This document shows, piece by piece, positions 36,431 to 50,000 of a stretch of DNA of 57,287 nucleotides. Each line of letters begins with the position of its first letter. Position 1 is the stretch's first letter. A program made the position numbers and the translations under genes. This DNA comes from Reclinomonas americana ATCC 50394 (Eukaryota; Jakobida; Jakobea; Jakobida), in NCBI GenBank assembly GCA_048213135.1, contig PS015025.1, positions 30,582 to 87,868 on the forward strand, written 5' to 3'. The notes under the pieces were generated by a model that was given only the letters and a program-made list of their open reading frames with translations, was not told where the DNA came from and did no database searches.

Positions 36431-39400
36431 ATGGCGTTCTGTTCACTTTGGTTCAACTCGGCGCACGCACACACACCCATGCGTCGCCGCACTGTTCCGC
36501 TGGCCTCTACAGCTGCATCACCAGCAGCAGCAACAGCAGCAGGCGCGGCATCAGCAACAACAACTTCGGCAGTAGTCGGTGCACGACGCGGGCAGGTGGT
36601 GTACGCAGCGCACGCGTCGCTGCTGGTCTCCACGCACACGGCGCGCGTACTGGCGTGTGTGTGGACCGCGTTTGTGTTTGCACTCTATTTCGTCACGTTG
36701 AATCCGTCATTGCCGGGCGGCGACAGTGGCGAGCTCATTGTGACTGGTGAGTCACACACACACACACTGACACACGCACGCACGCACACTCTCTCTTGCA
36801 CACACGCAGCATGCATTTCCATCCGACATTCGCACATTTGCATTCGCGCGTTTTTTTACATTTTTCCTTCATGCTTGTCAGCTGATGCGCTGGGAGTGGC
36901 GCATCCTCCGGGCTATCCCACCTTTGTGCTGCTGGGCAAGGTGTTTATCACGCTGGTGCCCTTTGGCTCGCCTGCGTGGCGCATGAATCTGCTCAATGCG
37001 ATGCTGGCCTCGATGGCCTCTGGCGTGCTCTTTTACATTGCATGCCGCGTGACACGCAACAATGTGGCCATTGCGGCGTTTGCCTCTGGGTTCTTCTCGT
37101 TTAGGTGAGGGGAGAGCGTTTCACTGATGCTGGACGGGAGTGGTATTTGACGACTCACTCGCCCTTCCGCCCCCCCATGTTCGACAGTATTCTCACGTGG
37201 CAGCATGCGGTCACTGCCGAGGTGTTTTCGCTGAACAACCTGTTCACGGTGCTGCTGCTGTGGATGGTCATTGAGTTTGCCGATGCGTTGTACGACCTCA
37301 AGTATGGTGAGTGACGAGTTGGTTGCATGATTCTTGCTATGTCGTGACTGATCGCTGGCCGCAGCGCAAGATGGCGAGCGTGCCGTGTCGCTCTCTCGAC
37401 TCGGTGCCTTCCTTTGCGGCTTTGCGCTGACCAACCAGCACACGGCAATTTTGTTTGAGGTGATGCGCTCCTCGTGTGCGTTCCTGTGCCCTCGCGCGAG
37501 TCTCATGACCGCCGCAGTTGCCCATCATCCTCTGGGTGCTCGGTCGCATGTGGCCGGAGATCAAGAAGCGGCCGTCGCTGCTGCTCGACTACCTGCGCCT
37601 GTTCCTGTACGGCATGTCGCCGTACGTGTACATGCCACTCACCGCGTTGTGGACACCGGCGCACACGTGGGGTTTGTGTTACTTTTTTTGGCTTCACAAG
37701 CGTGCGCACCCTCACCTCTCTTGTGTATTTTTTCGGCAGGCAACTCGGCCACCGTCGACGGCTTCCTGACGCACATTCTGCGTCGCGAGTACGGCACGTT
37801 CGATCTCGCCAAGGACCGCAAGGAGACGCCGGACTTGCTGGAGGGTCTCCGTGCCTACTTTGCGCACTACCAGATGGAGACGCGCTACACTGGCGTGGTG
37901 TTTGCTGTGATTGGACTGGTGGTCCTCTACGTTCACCGCGCTCGTTACCTGCGCCTGCCTGCGACAGCGGTGTGTTGATTCCGTTGACTGCTGCGGGCGA
38001 GTTGATGATTGGCACTCACGCCGCTTACCTAACCGACCACAGTCTGCGCCGTCGTCGTCTTCCTCTTCCTCGTCGTCGTCGTCATCTGCACCGTCCGCCG
38101 CCACCTCCTCCTCCTCCTCGACTGCGCGCGCCTCGTTCGACCGCCACGACTGGCTGCTGGACAACATCCGCACTCCGCTGCTCTCCGCACTGACCCTCTA
38201 CCTGGTGTTCTTCCACTGGCGTGCCAACCTCGACATTGCGAGTCCGCTGCTGTACGGCGTGAGTGCTCGCTTCTGGCTGCAGCCGATGCTGGCGACGACC
38301 CTCGTGTCGGCCATCGGTGCCTGCACCATCTTCAGCTTCGTCTTCCCGCCATCCGCAGCCTCCTCTGGCAAGGAAAGCGGGAGTCGCAAGGCGGGCACAC
38401 TGGCCGCATTCGTGCTCTTTGTTGTGGCCGTTGTTGTGTTCGCCCTCATTATTCACCGGCAGTGGGAGCTGGTGAGTGTGAAGAGGTGGTGGCACGGTAG
38501 AGATGACTCGCTTACGTATTTGTTTTTTTTTGCAGGTCGACCAGTCCGACTGCGACTACTTCCTGGAGTACGCCAAGGAGATTCTGCGTCCGCTCAGCAA
38601 GGGCGCCATTCTGCTCTCTCGCGGCGACGTGGTCTCCAACTCGGTGCGCTACGCGCAATACTCGGAGGGTATACGGCGCGATGTTTTTATCGTAGAACAA
38701 GTGAGTGCGCCTGGCACTCAGCAGGCATCGTGCGCCGCACTCACGCACACTGTGCTCAGGAACTAATGACCTATCCGTGGTACGTGGGCGCCACGGCACC
38801 CACCATGCCCGCCGTCAAGTTCCCCGGCACGATTTGGAGTCTGCGACACGAAGGTCGCTTCAACATAGGCCAATTCATCGACGCCAACATTGACAAGCGC
38901 GACATTTACGTGTACTCGGACCTGAAAGACGGCAAGTCACGCGTCGTGTGCCAGGAGTGCGTCTGCTCCTCACCGCCCCCCCTTTTTTTTTTGTGCAGGT
39001 GACCCCTCGTACGAGGCCAAGTATCAGCTCCGTCAAGAGGGTCTTTGCTCCAAGTTTGTGCGCAAGTCCGACAAGTTGGACATCAACAAGTGGTTCTACG
39101 AGCACCGACACGCGCTGCGCCCACTCACCGAGCTGCGACTGCCGCCGCTCCACAAGTTTGGCCGCGACACCTGGGAGAGTCACATTCGCCAGGAGGTGCT
39201 CATCAACTCGCACAACCGCGACGTGTTCATGATGCTGGTGCGTCTCCCGTCGTGTGTGCTCTCCAAGCACTCACATCTACTCACATTGATCGACGTCGCT
39301 GTGGCAGAATGCACCGCCGGCCCAGACGAACTGGCAGCTGCGGCGCGAGTTGTACGAGGAGGTCGTGAAGCAGCTGGAGCTGTGCCTGGGTCTGTTTGAT

Positions 39401-39799
39401 CCGCAGGCGCCGACCACGGACATTGCGCCGTTCTACAAGAACCTCGGCATCTCGCACTACGAGCTGTCGATGCTGCCGTCCACCAATCCGCTCGCGCGCG
39501 AGTTCCACCAGATGGCGCTGATCGAGTACTGGGAGAAATTCCTGCAAATGTCGCCCAAGGAGGGCCAAGCAGAACAGATCCGCATGGCCGTCGACGTGGC
39601 GCGGCGCGAGCTCGACCAGTTGCGGCGTGAGCGTGTGGCCAAGGAGGCCGAGGAAGACGACGACGACGACGACAATGATGACGATGATGGCGACAAGAGC
39701 AGCAAGAAGAAGCCTGACGTCAAGCAGCCGTTCCCGGCTGACGCCGACGAACAGGGTGCTGTCGACACTGAGTCAGAGGTAGACGCCACGGGTTTGTAA
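36431..39799 (+). CDS. TMEM260: TMEM260-like protein O-mannosyltransferase (DUF2723)
   Basis: Human TMEM260 is a multi-pass ER enzyme that O-mannosylates IPT domains of plexins and MET-family receptors. Here the first luminal loop has NPSLPGGDSGELIVT and GVAHPPGYPTFVLLGKVF, the family hallmark with the acidic GGDSGE and HPPGYP. Further hydrophobic helices follow, then ILTWQHAVTAEVFSLNNLF, FALTNQHTAILFE, YMPLTALWTPAHTWGNSAT and ILRREYGTFDL. The C-terminal region is soluble and TPR-like (YPWYVGATAPTMPAVKFPG, KFVRKSDKLDINKWFYEHRH, FYKNLGISHYELSMLPSTNP) and ends in an acidic and Lys-rich tail. Exons join in phase at 36746/36882, 37104/37188, 37306/37365, 37459/37518, 37671/37740, 37969/38043, 38471/38536, 38700/38760, 38931/38999 and 39237/39308. 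The intron at 38932 is GC-AG (GCAAGT). ATG 36479 (MRRRTV) is an alternative start. No GTTGCG donors occur in this gene. Confidence 0.82.
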
Positions 39800-39918
39800 G
39801 GCGTGCATACTTTTGCGTAGTTAGAGCAAAATGAAGAAAAAACCAACGATACAAGCTTTGTATATTCAAGAGACTCGCTCAACACTTTGCGGGTCCTCGG
39901 CGTGTTCCACAACCTCTC

Positions 39919-40749
39919 TCAAGCCGCCACCTCGTCCACAATTGCCTCCCAGAACTGCAGCGCTTGCTCCTCATCGCTCGCGCCCTCCTCATCGGCCTCG
40001 GTCGTCGTCGCATCGTCCTCCACATCGGCATCCGAGTCCAACACACTGGCCGCCACATCAGCCGCCGACTCCTCGTCCTCGCCCTTGGGCGCCACAGCCG
40101 CCGCCTTGCCACTCGGCTCGGCCTCCGCAGCCGCCGCCGCCACCACATCCTCATCCTCCAGCGGGTCCTCGCTGTCATCAAACTCTCCAAACACCGCCTC
40201 CTCTTCCTCCTCCTCCTCCTCGTCGTCCTCCTCATCCTCCTCGTCCTCGTCGGCATCGAGCTCCGCAAACAGCTCCACGTCTTCCTCTTCCTCCTCCTCC
40301 TCGTCATCATCGGCCTCCATGCTGCTCTCATGGAAGGCATTGCTGGCCTGCTCGTGCACCATATCCTCCTCGCTGTCCTCCAGCTCCGCGGCCGCCAGGT
40401 CCTCCTCAAGCAGCGCCAAGTCCGCGTCCACATCCGACTCCTCCGCGTGCTTGTGCGCGCATGCCGCAGTGTGCACGTGCTGCTCCTCTTCTTGTTCTTC
40501 AGGGTGTGAGTGGTTGCCCTCCGTGTCCAGTGCCTGTCCGCAGTACGCGCAGCGCTCCACCAGGTTGTTGTCGACAAAGGTGCCTGGGTGCTGCGGGTGG
40601 TCCAGACGCTCTCCACATGTGGGGCAGTACGAGGCTCCATACGCGCTCACTGCACACACCGCCACCACCACCAACACCAACAATGAGAGTTTCCGCGACC
40701 TGTGTGAGAGCAACACATGAGCACACACACAGAGAGAGAGAGCGCGCAT
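39919..40749 (-). CDS. Secreted or luminal acidic protein with double zinc-ribbon motif
   Basis: Family not recognised. A hydrophobic signal segment (KLSLLVLVVVAVCAVSAYGA) is followed at once by SYCPTCGERL and about 20 residues later by RCAYCGQAL, two CxxC knuckles that could bind one zinc. A His-rich HVHTAACAHKHAE follows. The remaining 180 residues are extremely acidic, with long Glu/Asp runs broken by short alanine and FxxFDDSED-type segments, ending QALQFWEAIVDEVAA. An AG acceptor lies just before the signal segment, so the initiator may come from an upstream exon. The in-frame ATG at 40749 is the alternative. A calcium-binding or chaperone-like role would fit the acidity but is a guess. 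Confidence 0.55.
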   Translation of the reverse strand: MRALSLCVCAHVLLSHRSRKLSLLVLVVVAVCAVSAYGASYCPTCGERLDHPQHPGTFVDNNLVERCAYCGQALDTEGNHSHPEEQEEEQHVHTAACAHKHAEESDVDADLALLEEDLAAAELEDSEEDMVHEQASNAFHESSMEADDDEEEEEEEDVELFAELDADEDEEDEEDDEEEEEEEEAVFGEFDDSEDPLEDEDVVAAAAAEAEPSGKAAAVAPKGEDEESAADVAASVLDSDADVEDDATTTEADEEGASDEEQALQFWEAIVDEVAA

Positions 40750-41005
40750 GGGAGAGTGAGGGGAAAAAAACGCACATCATTTGCGTTCTGCGCTGCTGTG
40801 ATTTTTTCGGATATCTCAAGCGAGCACTGCTGCTTTATTTGTCTTGTCTGCTCGCGATATTCAAATATCATCGGGGAGGCGGTAGGATGCCTCGCGATCG
40901 GGGGCGACTTGCACGCGGCGTGGTGGGCGAAGTGTGCCGGTGGGTGGTGGGCTCGTGTGGAGATCAGTCACCAGTGCCTGTGTGTGCTGTGGAGTGAGAA
41001 GCGGA

Positions 41006-44000
41006 TCAATATGCACGTGTGCGCAAGGGAATGCGGCTCACCGATAGCGGCGCGTTTGTGATTGGTGTCGGCGCTGTCGGTCGCGGGATGGCCAGTGCAG
41101 ACTCGCGGCCTACGTTTCGGAGTCGACGGCGCGCAAGATGGGCCAGCGAGCTTGGCGACTCAGGCACCACGCTCTCGAATTGCAGTTCCTGCAACAGTGC
41201 TGCGTGTTGCTGTTGACGCTGTTGTCGCCGTTGTTCTCGGTGTAACGCGATCAGTTGATACAGCTGTGCAGACGGAGCGACTCCGGGTACACTCGGTAGT
41301 GGCGGTGCAGCGACTGACGCATCCGTCGGCGTGCCGTGTGCGCCAAGATCCACGTGGTCAGCGTCGTCCTGCGTCGCTTCTGGCGATCGCTGCTGCTGCC
41401 ACTGTTGCTGCAGTCGGTAGAGAGCAATGAGCTGGAACAGATCGGACGACGGCTGCTGCAAGGGTGGTTGAGGAGGCGGTTGTGGACGCTGCTGCTGCTG
41501 CCGCTGCTGTTGTTGCTGGTCGCGGAAGAGCCGGATGAGGTGACGGAGTTCCGCAGAGGGCTCGTGGAATGCCGCCTCAGGCTGCTGTCGTTGCTGCTGC
41601 TGCTGCTGCCGCTGCTGTTGTTGCTGTTCGCGGAATAGCTGGATGAGGTGACGGAGTTCCGCAGAGGGCTCGTGGAATGCCGTCGCAGGCTGCTGTCGTT
41701 GCTGCTGCTGCTGCTGCCGCTGCTGCTTGCGGAAAAGATCAATCAGTTCATGCAGTTTCAGCGATGGCGCTGGACGCGACAGAGGCTGCTGAGTGGTGGT
41801 GACCAGATCAAGCAACGGTCGTCGAGCCACATTCGGCACGGAGACCTGCGATCGTCGAGGCGAGAGCAGAGCAGTCGGTGTCGAGGCTGACGACGACAGA
41901 CGCGCACTGTCCTCAGTGTCGAGAACAGAACCCGGCAAGTCCGGCTCAGCCAGTTCATCAACCCCCACTCCTGCAGCTTCCGCCTCCTGCTGCTGCCGTT
42001 TCCAAGCGTCCATGAGCAGACGGATTCGACCCTCGGCGGTGTTCGATTCTCGCACCAGTCTCAGCAGCGACGTGACAGCAGTCGGTGCAGAGTGCACGGC
42101 GGCCACTGCTTCGTCAAATGCTCGCCGCTCGGCGACAGGGCTCATTTCTTCATCGTCTTCGACCATGCCGTCGAGGGCGGCGGCCAGTGGCTCGTTGGCC
42201 ATTCGCATGGCCAGCGCCGCACGCACCGCCTGCGCAGCGGCGGCCTTCTTGCGTCGCCGCAGGACGACCCACATAGTGACCAGCGTCGCGACAAGTATCA
42301 CACCACAACAACAGGCAACTACCACTCCGACAATCACCGGTACGCTCAGTCGTGAGCCAGCGACCGCTACTCCAGGCGTCGATGCAGCTGCTTGACCTTG
42401 AGCTGCGAACACACATACATCTTATCAGCGACGCGCGCGCGCACATAAAGCTGGTGCACGTGCGCTTATTGCTAACCAGCGGCGGCACCGGCGCCAACCG
42501 ACAACACAGTTGGAGTTTGGACATCCACGAGGNNNNNNNNNNNNNNNNNNNNNNNNNNNNNNNNNNNNNNNNNNNNNNNNNNNNNNNNNNNNNNNNNNNN
42601 NNNNNNNNNNNNNNNNNNNNNNNNNNNNNNNNNNNNNNNNNNNNNNNNNNNTTCAACAGTGCGCGTGTGCTCGCCGCACCGATCGCACTGTCACCAAAGT
42701 CGAAGCGGACGCAAAGCCGGAAAACACCGTCGACGTTGAACTGCACTTGCACATGGAGCCTGGATGATGTGTTGCCAACTCTGCAGACGCAACAGTCGCA
42801 CCCCTCAGCAAACAGCACCATGCAATCGCACACTACATGCGAACGCAACTGCATGAAAGAGTCACCGGCGAGATCGGTGCCAAGCACGGTCACACCATCA
42901 CCGCTGGTTAGCACGGTTGTGGCCACGGCGCAGCTTGGCAAACTTCCCGACACGAATACGAAGGCGTCCGATGCCGAAAGCATCGCACCATCGACGGTGA
43001 GAGTCTGTACAACTCCAACAGGCAGCCACAACGGCTGTGCATTCGATGCGACAGGCTCTGCAGCGACCGTAGCCGTCAGCAAAATACACCTCGTACACGT
43101 GACACTGCTCATTCTTGGCATACGTACCAACAATCTGCAATATGCCATCGTCTTCAGAAGCAGCAACCAGGCCAGTGAACAAATCACCGGCGTGCAAGAC
43201 GCAGATCTGCCAGGTGCTGCTTGTCGGAAGCGTACGCAGTCGAATGCGACGTTCGGCGGTGGATAAGAAACTGCTGGCCACCAGATACTGATCGGACAGC
43301 ACTCGGCTGCTGCAGTCACTAGTGGTGCTGCACATGCCGCACACAGAACAGCAGGTGAGATGCGAGGCTATAAGCCGCGGCGACAAATCAAGCGACAGGC
43401 AGCTCGCACCCTTCCACCAGCTCATCGAACACATAGACGGTGTCATCCGGATGGAACGCCAGTCCGCGGAGAGTGACCGTGACATCTGTCGCACGGCGCA
43501 CCTTGCTTGGGACGATGCTGACAAACGATGGAGCTGCAAACACGCTCGAGAATCAACGGGCATGTTCGGTGACAGAGCGCAGTGGAAAACCCCATCACTC
43601 ACCAATAAATGTCAACACGCCAGCCGGCTGGTAGTCGTGGTACTTGGAAAACCTGCAGTGAACAAGTGAGAAGGAAGACTTTGGGGTGAAGGATCCACTA
43701 CGGAGCGCGAACTCGCCTAGCACACACGACCACTTCCATTTCGTCCACCGAGATCGGCAATGAAGATGGCTGTGCCACAAAGGTGGCGTGCAACCGAGTC
43801 AAGTCGGTGGCGACATCAGTAGAACTCACAGCGGTAGACGTCGATGCGTCCTCGCATTCAGCATGACCTGCCAACGCATGTCTGGCTAGCGTAACGGACA
43901 TGCCAGAGAGCGGCAAAAGGTCGCCGTCAATGGTGACGGTGGATGCTTTGAGACGAGTAATTGTCGATGGAGACACGGAGTCAATCCGAGGACCTAATGC

Positions 44001-47000
44001 GCGNNNNNNNNNNNNNNNNNNNNNNNNNNNNNNNNNNNNNNNNNNNNNNNNNNNNNNNNNNNNNNNNNNNNNNNNNNNNNNNNNNNNNNNNNNNNNNNNN
44101 NNNNNNNNNNNNNNNNNNNNNNNNNNNNNNNNNNNNNNNNNNNNNNNNNNNNNNNNNNNNNNNNNNNNNNNNNNNNNNNNNNNNNNNNNNNNNNNNNNNN
44201 NNNNNNNNNNNNNNNNNNNNNNNNNNNNNNNNNNNNNNNNNNNNNNNNNNNNNNNNNNNNNNNNNNNNNNNNNNNNNNNNNNNNNNNNNNNNNNNNNNNN
44301 NNNNNNNNNNNNNNNNNNNNNNNNNNNNNNNNNNNNNNNNNNNNNNNNNNNNNNNNNNNNNNNNNNNNNNNNNNNNNNNNNNNNNNNNNNNNNNNNNNNN
44401 NNNNNNNNNNNNNNNNNNNNNNNNNNNNNNNNNNNNNNNNNNNNNCCACACACTCATGAGGCGACAGAGAAGACTGCAAACCAGCAAACTGAGAGTGGAA
44501 TCGAACCCGTGACGAGAAGAGGCGGCGACATCGGCACAAAAGAGTCCACGTGCGACAAACTGCACCATGTGTATCAGCGAGAAGAGCGAGAAGAAAGCGG
44601 ATGCACAACGAGATCACACACCGGACACATATGAACACGTACGGGTACGATGGGTACCGCGGAGGCAGCTCTGGGTCGTCGATTGGTGGCGTGGGTACTG
44701 GCGTGATGTGGATAACCACAGAGCCGAGTTCATCGTGCCGGGCCACGGCTTCGGAGGTTACCTCCAAACCTCGCACAGTCGGACTGCCAGCAACGCATGC
44801 ATTCTCCGACGTCGCCAGCGCAACAGTCATGCCAGTCAATGGCAACAGTATTCCAGAAACACTTACTCTCGAAGCCTCCATGTTTGACACGGCGCGAGGA
44901 GAGAAACCAGACAGCGACGGTGCTACAGATCGCACAGTGTTGTTGTCAGCAACTTTCACTTGCTGGTGGCCACGCCGAACATACCTCGCACGTGAATGGG
45001 ATTCACATCGACCGCCACGAAATCATCGCTCGTCGCCGACCTACGACACCGACAGTTAATGAAGTAGCATGGTCATAATCATTCATACATGCACAGACGC
45101 ACCGGAAACACAAGAATAAATCGCTGGGGGAACCCGATGGGACAGTCACGACCACCGAGACCGTGGAGGCACCCACCGCGATAGAAGGCGTCGCGGGTCG
45201 AACAAGAGCAGCTCCCACGTGCTGACCAGTGCATTGCGCTACGTCGGCCACAAGAACGTACTCGTCTGCGACAGACGGATGCGATGTGAGATTGCGATTG
45301 GTTCGAGGCTCAGGATACTCGCATCAGACACAAACCATTCGTTGCGAGACTTGACCCTGCAACCACGACATCGTTGGTCCCGAGAGAGCCAATCACGTGC
45401 GTGAGCAGAGTGGTAAAGCCTGCAAGTATACAATACACACACAAGTGAGAAAAAAGTCAGGCATGTCGACGGGAACAGCTCGTGTGCCCACCATTACACG
45501 AAGGACCGAACGTCCCACCAGCACAGCTCCTAAATGTCGAGAAGGGCACAGCGTTGCTCGCTCGCTTCACGCCTTGGAAGGAGCTCACAAGACGCACAAA
45601 GTACATCGTACTAGGTTCTAACACTGGCTCCGTCGTCTGAGAGCTGACATATGTTGGATACGGAGACGGCGGCGGGACGGGAACAGGCACTTCGGCGAGC
45701 GATATAACCTGGCCCGCAAACGAGTCGTCAACAGCGATCTCGAAGGTTGCGCCGAATGGAAAAATGACCGGAGTAAAAGAGGCAGAAAAGGAGGCCAGAC
45801 GTTGGCGAACATCCGTAGCAGTGAGCCGATCTGGCAGAGGCACCGCGAACGCAGTGGCGGTCTGTACAGTACTCACAAACCGATAGGTTCCACCACTGTA
45901 TGAGAGCAAGGCAACCACGCGGTAATAGAATGGCTGACCGGGAATGGTACCAGTCAGAGTGCAGGACACGCGGGATGAATCCGTCGCGCTGTCCGCTGCC
46001 ACCGTCAACACCGATGACGAAAGACTCGCATCAGCTACAGAAGCCTCGAAGATCACAGTCAGCGGCTGCCCGCTGTTGTTAACCGCAGTGCCGTACAACA
46101 CTGCGGTCAGCGGATCAACCAGCGCGGGCGGAAGCACCTGCAGAGTCGCAATCTGCGGCGTGGCGAACGACCGAAGCGGACTCATTTGTGCCGGTGTACC
46201 GTCACTTGTCGCCACGACAACTCGGTAATAGTACACCGTGTCGGGCGCCAGACCACTCAACGCAGCAGATACAGCCACATCCGTAGACGCCGGTCCACTC
46301 ACATTTGCTGGCGTCACAGTGGGTGCCAACTGAATCGTGCCACTCGCAAACGTGGACGATGTCGAGTACTCGATCGTCACACTCACACCTGGTCCGTTCT
46401 GCACATTCACCGTGCCATGCAACACTGCCTGTACAGCAGTCACTTGCGTCGCTCCTCCGGTCGTCGTAGCCGTGGCCAGNNNNNNNNNNNNNNNNNNNNN
46501 NNNNNNNNNNNNNNNNNNNNNNNNNNNNNNNNNNNNNNNNNNNNNNNNNNNNNNNNNNNNNNNNNNNNNNNNNNNNNNNNNNNNNNNNNNNNNNNNNNNN
46601 NNNNNNNNNNNNNNNNNNNNNNNNNNNNNNNNNNNNNNNNNNNNNNNNNNNNNNNNNNNNNNNNNNNNNNNNNNNNNNNNNNNNNNNNNNNNNNNNNNNN
46701 NNNNNNNNNNNNNNNNNNNNNNNNNNNNNNNNNNNNNNNNNNNNNNNNNNNNNNNNNNNNNNNNNNNNNNNNNNNNNNNNNNNNNNNNNNNNNNNNNNNN
46801 NNNNNNNNNNNNNNNNNNNNNNNNNNNNNNNNNNNNNNNNNNNNNNNNNNNNNNNNNNNNNNNNNNNNNNNNNNNNNNNNNNNNNNNNNNNNNNNNNNNN
46901 NNNNNNNNNNNNNNNNNNNNNNNNNNNNNNNNNNNNNNNNNNNNNNNNNNNNNNNNNNNNNNNNNNNNNNNNNNNNNNNNNNNNNNNNNNNNNNNNNNNN

Positions 47001-50000
47001 NNNNNNNNNNNNNNNNNNNNNNNNNNNNNNNNNNNNNNNNNNNNNNNNNNNNNNNNNNNNNNNNNNNNNNNNNNNNNNNNNNNNNNNNCTTCAATGTCGT
47101 AAATGTGGCCGACGTGCTGTACTGTGCCGGCGTGCCGTCGCTCGTCGCCGCAACAACTCGGTAATAGTACACCGTGTCGGGTGTGAGGCCGGTGAGTGCT
47201 GCAGATACAGCCACATCCGCAGACGCCGGTCCACTCACACTCGCCGGTGTCACGGAGGGTGCCAACAGAATCGTGCCACTCGCAAACGCGGACGATGTCG
47301 AGTACTCGATCGTCACACTCACACCTGGTCCGTTCTGCACATTCACAGTGCCGTGCAACACTGCCTGCACAGCTGTCACCTGTGTCGCACCGCCAGTCGC
47401 GGTAGCCGTGGCCAACTTCAGTGTTGTGAACGTGGCTGACACGCTGTATTGTGCCGGTGTGCCGTCACTTGTCGCNNNNNNNNNNNNNNNNNNNNNNNNN
47501 NNNNNNNNNNNNNNNNNNNNNNNNNNNNNNNNNNNNNNNNNNNNNNNNNNNNNNNNNNNNNNNNNNNNNNNNNNNNNNNNNNNNNNNNNNNNNNNNNNNN
47601 NNNNNNNNNNNNNNNNNNNNNNNNNNNNNNNNNNNNNNNNNNNNNNNNNNNNNNNNNNNNNNNNNNNNNNNNNNNNNNNNNNNNNNNNNNNNNNNNNNNN
47701 NNNNNNNNNNNNNNNNNNNNNNNNNNNNNNNNNNNNNNNNNNNNNNNNNNNNNNNNNNNNNNNNNNNNNNNNNNNNNNNNNNNNNNNNNNNNNNNNNNNN
47801 NNNNNNNNNNNNNNNNNNNNNNNNNNNNNNNNNNNNNNNNNNNNNNNNNNNNNNNNNNNNNNNNNNNNNNNNNNNNNNNNNNNNNNNNNNNNNNNNNNNN
47901 NNNNNNNNNNNNNNNNNNNNNNNNNNNNNNNNNNNNNNNNNNNNNNNNNNNNNNNNNNNNNNNNNNNNNNNNNNNNNNNNNNNNNNNNNNNNNNNNNNNN
48001 NNNNNNNNNNNNNNNNNNNNNNNNNNNNNNNNNNNNNNNNNNNNNNNNNNNNNNNNNNNNNNNNNNNNNNNNNNNNNNNNNNNNNNNNNNNNNNNNNNNN
48101 NNNNNNNNNNNNNNNNNNNNNNNNNNNNNNNNNNNNNNNNNNNNNNNNNNNNNNNNNNNNNNNNNNNNNNNNNNNNNNNNNNNNNNNNNNNNNNNNNNNN
48201 NNNNNNNNNNNNNNNNNNNNNNNNNNNNNNNNNNNNNNNNNNNNNNNNNNNNNNNNNNNNNNNNNNNNNNNNNNNNNNNNNNNNNNNNNNNNNNNNNNNN
48301 NNNNNNNNNNNNNNNNNNNNNNNNNNNNNNNNNNNNNNNNNNNNNNNNNNNNNNNNNNNNNNNNNNNNNNNNNNNNNNNNNNNNNNNNNNNNTGCCACCA
48401 CTCGGTAGTAGTACACCGTATCGGGCGTCAGACCACTCAACGCAGCTGACACAGCAACATCCGTAGACGCCGGTCCACTCACATTCGCCGGTGTCACGGA
48501 GGGTGCCGACTGAATCGTGCCACTCGCAAACGTGGACGATGTCGAGTACTCGATCGTCACACTCACACCTGGCCCGTTCTGCACATTCACCGTGCCGTGC
48601 AACAATGCCTGCACAGCAGTCACTTGCGTTGCTCCACCAGTCGTCGCAACCGTTGCCAACTTCAATGTCGTAAATGTGGCCGACGTGCTATATTGCGCGG
48701 ACGTACCGTCACTCGTCGCCGCAACCACTCGATAGTAATACACCGTATCGGGCGTCAGACCACTCAACGCAGCTGAGACTGCTACATCGGTCGATGCCGG
48801 TCCACTCACACTCGCCGGCGTCACGGAGGGTGCAAACTGAACCATGCCACTCGCAAAAGTGGACGATGTCGAGTACTCGATCGTCACACTCACACCTGGT
48901 CCGTTCTGCACATTCACCGCACCACGCAACAATGACTGCACAGCCGTCACTTGCGTTGCACCACCAGTAGTAGCAGCCGTCGCAAGTTTCAACGTCGTGA
49001 ACGTGACTGACGTACTGTACTGCACCGGAGTGCCGTCACTCGTCGCTGCCACAACTCGGTAATAGTATACCGTGTCGGGTGTGAGGCCGGTGAGTGCCGC
49101 AGATACAGTCACATCCGTAGACGCCGGTCCACTCACATTTGCTGGCGTCACAGTGGGTGCCAACTGAATCATGCCACTCACAAATGTGGACGATGTCGAG
49201 TACTCAATCGTCACACTCACACCTGGCCCGTTCTGCACATTCACCGTACCATGCAACAATGCCTGCACAGCAGTCACTTGCGTCGCTCCACCAGTCGTGG
49301 TTGCTGTTGCAAGCTTCAGAGTCGTGAATGTCGTCGACGTGCTGTACTGCGCCGGCGTGCCGTCACTCGTCGCCGCAACCACTCGGTAATAGTACACCGT
49401 GTCGGGTGTGAGGCCGGTGAGTGCTGCAGATACAGCCACATCCGCAGACGCCGGTCCACTCACACTCGCTGGCGTAACAGTGGATGCCGACTGAATCGTG
49501 CCACTCGCAAACGTGGACGATGTCGAGTACTCGATCGTCACACTCACACCTGGTCCGTTCTGCACATTCACTGTGCCATGCAACAATGCCTGTACAGCAG
49601 TCACTTGCGTTGCACCACCAGTCGTCGCTGCCGTCGCAAGTTTCAGTGTCGTGAACGTGGCCGACGTGCTGTACTGCGTCGGCGTGCCGTCGCTCGTCGC
49701 TGCCACCACTCGGTAGTAATACACCGTATCGGGGGTCAGACCACTCAACGCAGCTGACACAGTCACATCCGTAGACGCCGGTCCACTCACACTCGCCGGT
49801 GTCACGGAGGGTGCTGACTGAATCGTGCCACTCGCAAATGCGGACGATGTCGAGTACTCAATCGTCACACTCACACCTGGCCCATTCTGCACATTCACCG
49901 TGCCATGTAACACTGTTTGTACAGCCGTTACTTGCGTCGCTCCACCAGTCGTCGTAGCCGTCGCGAGCTTCAGTGTCGTGTATGTCGTCGACGTGCTGAA

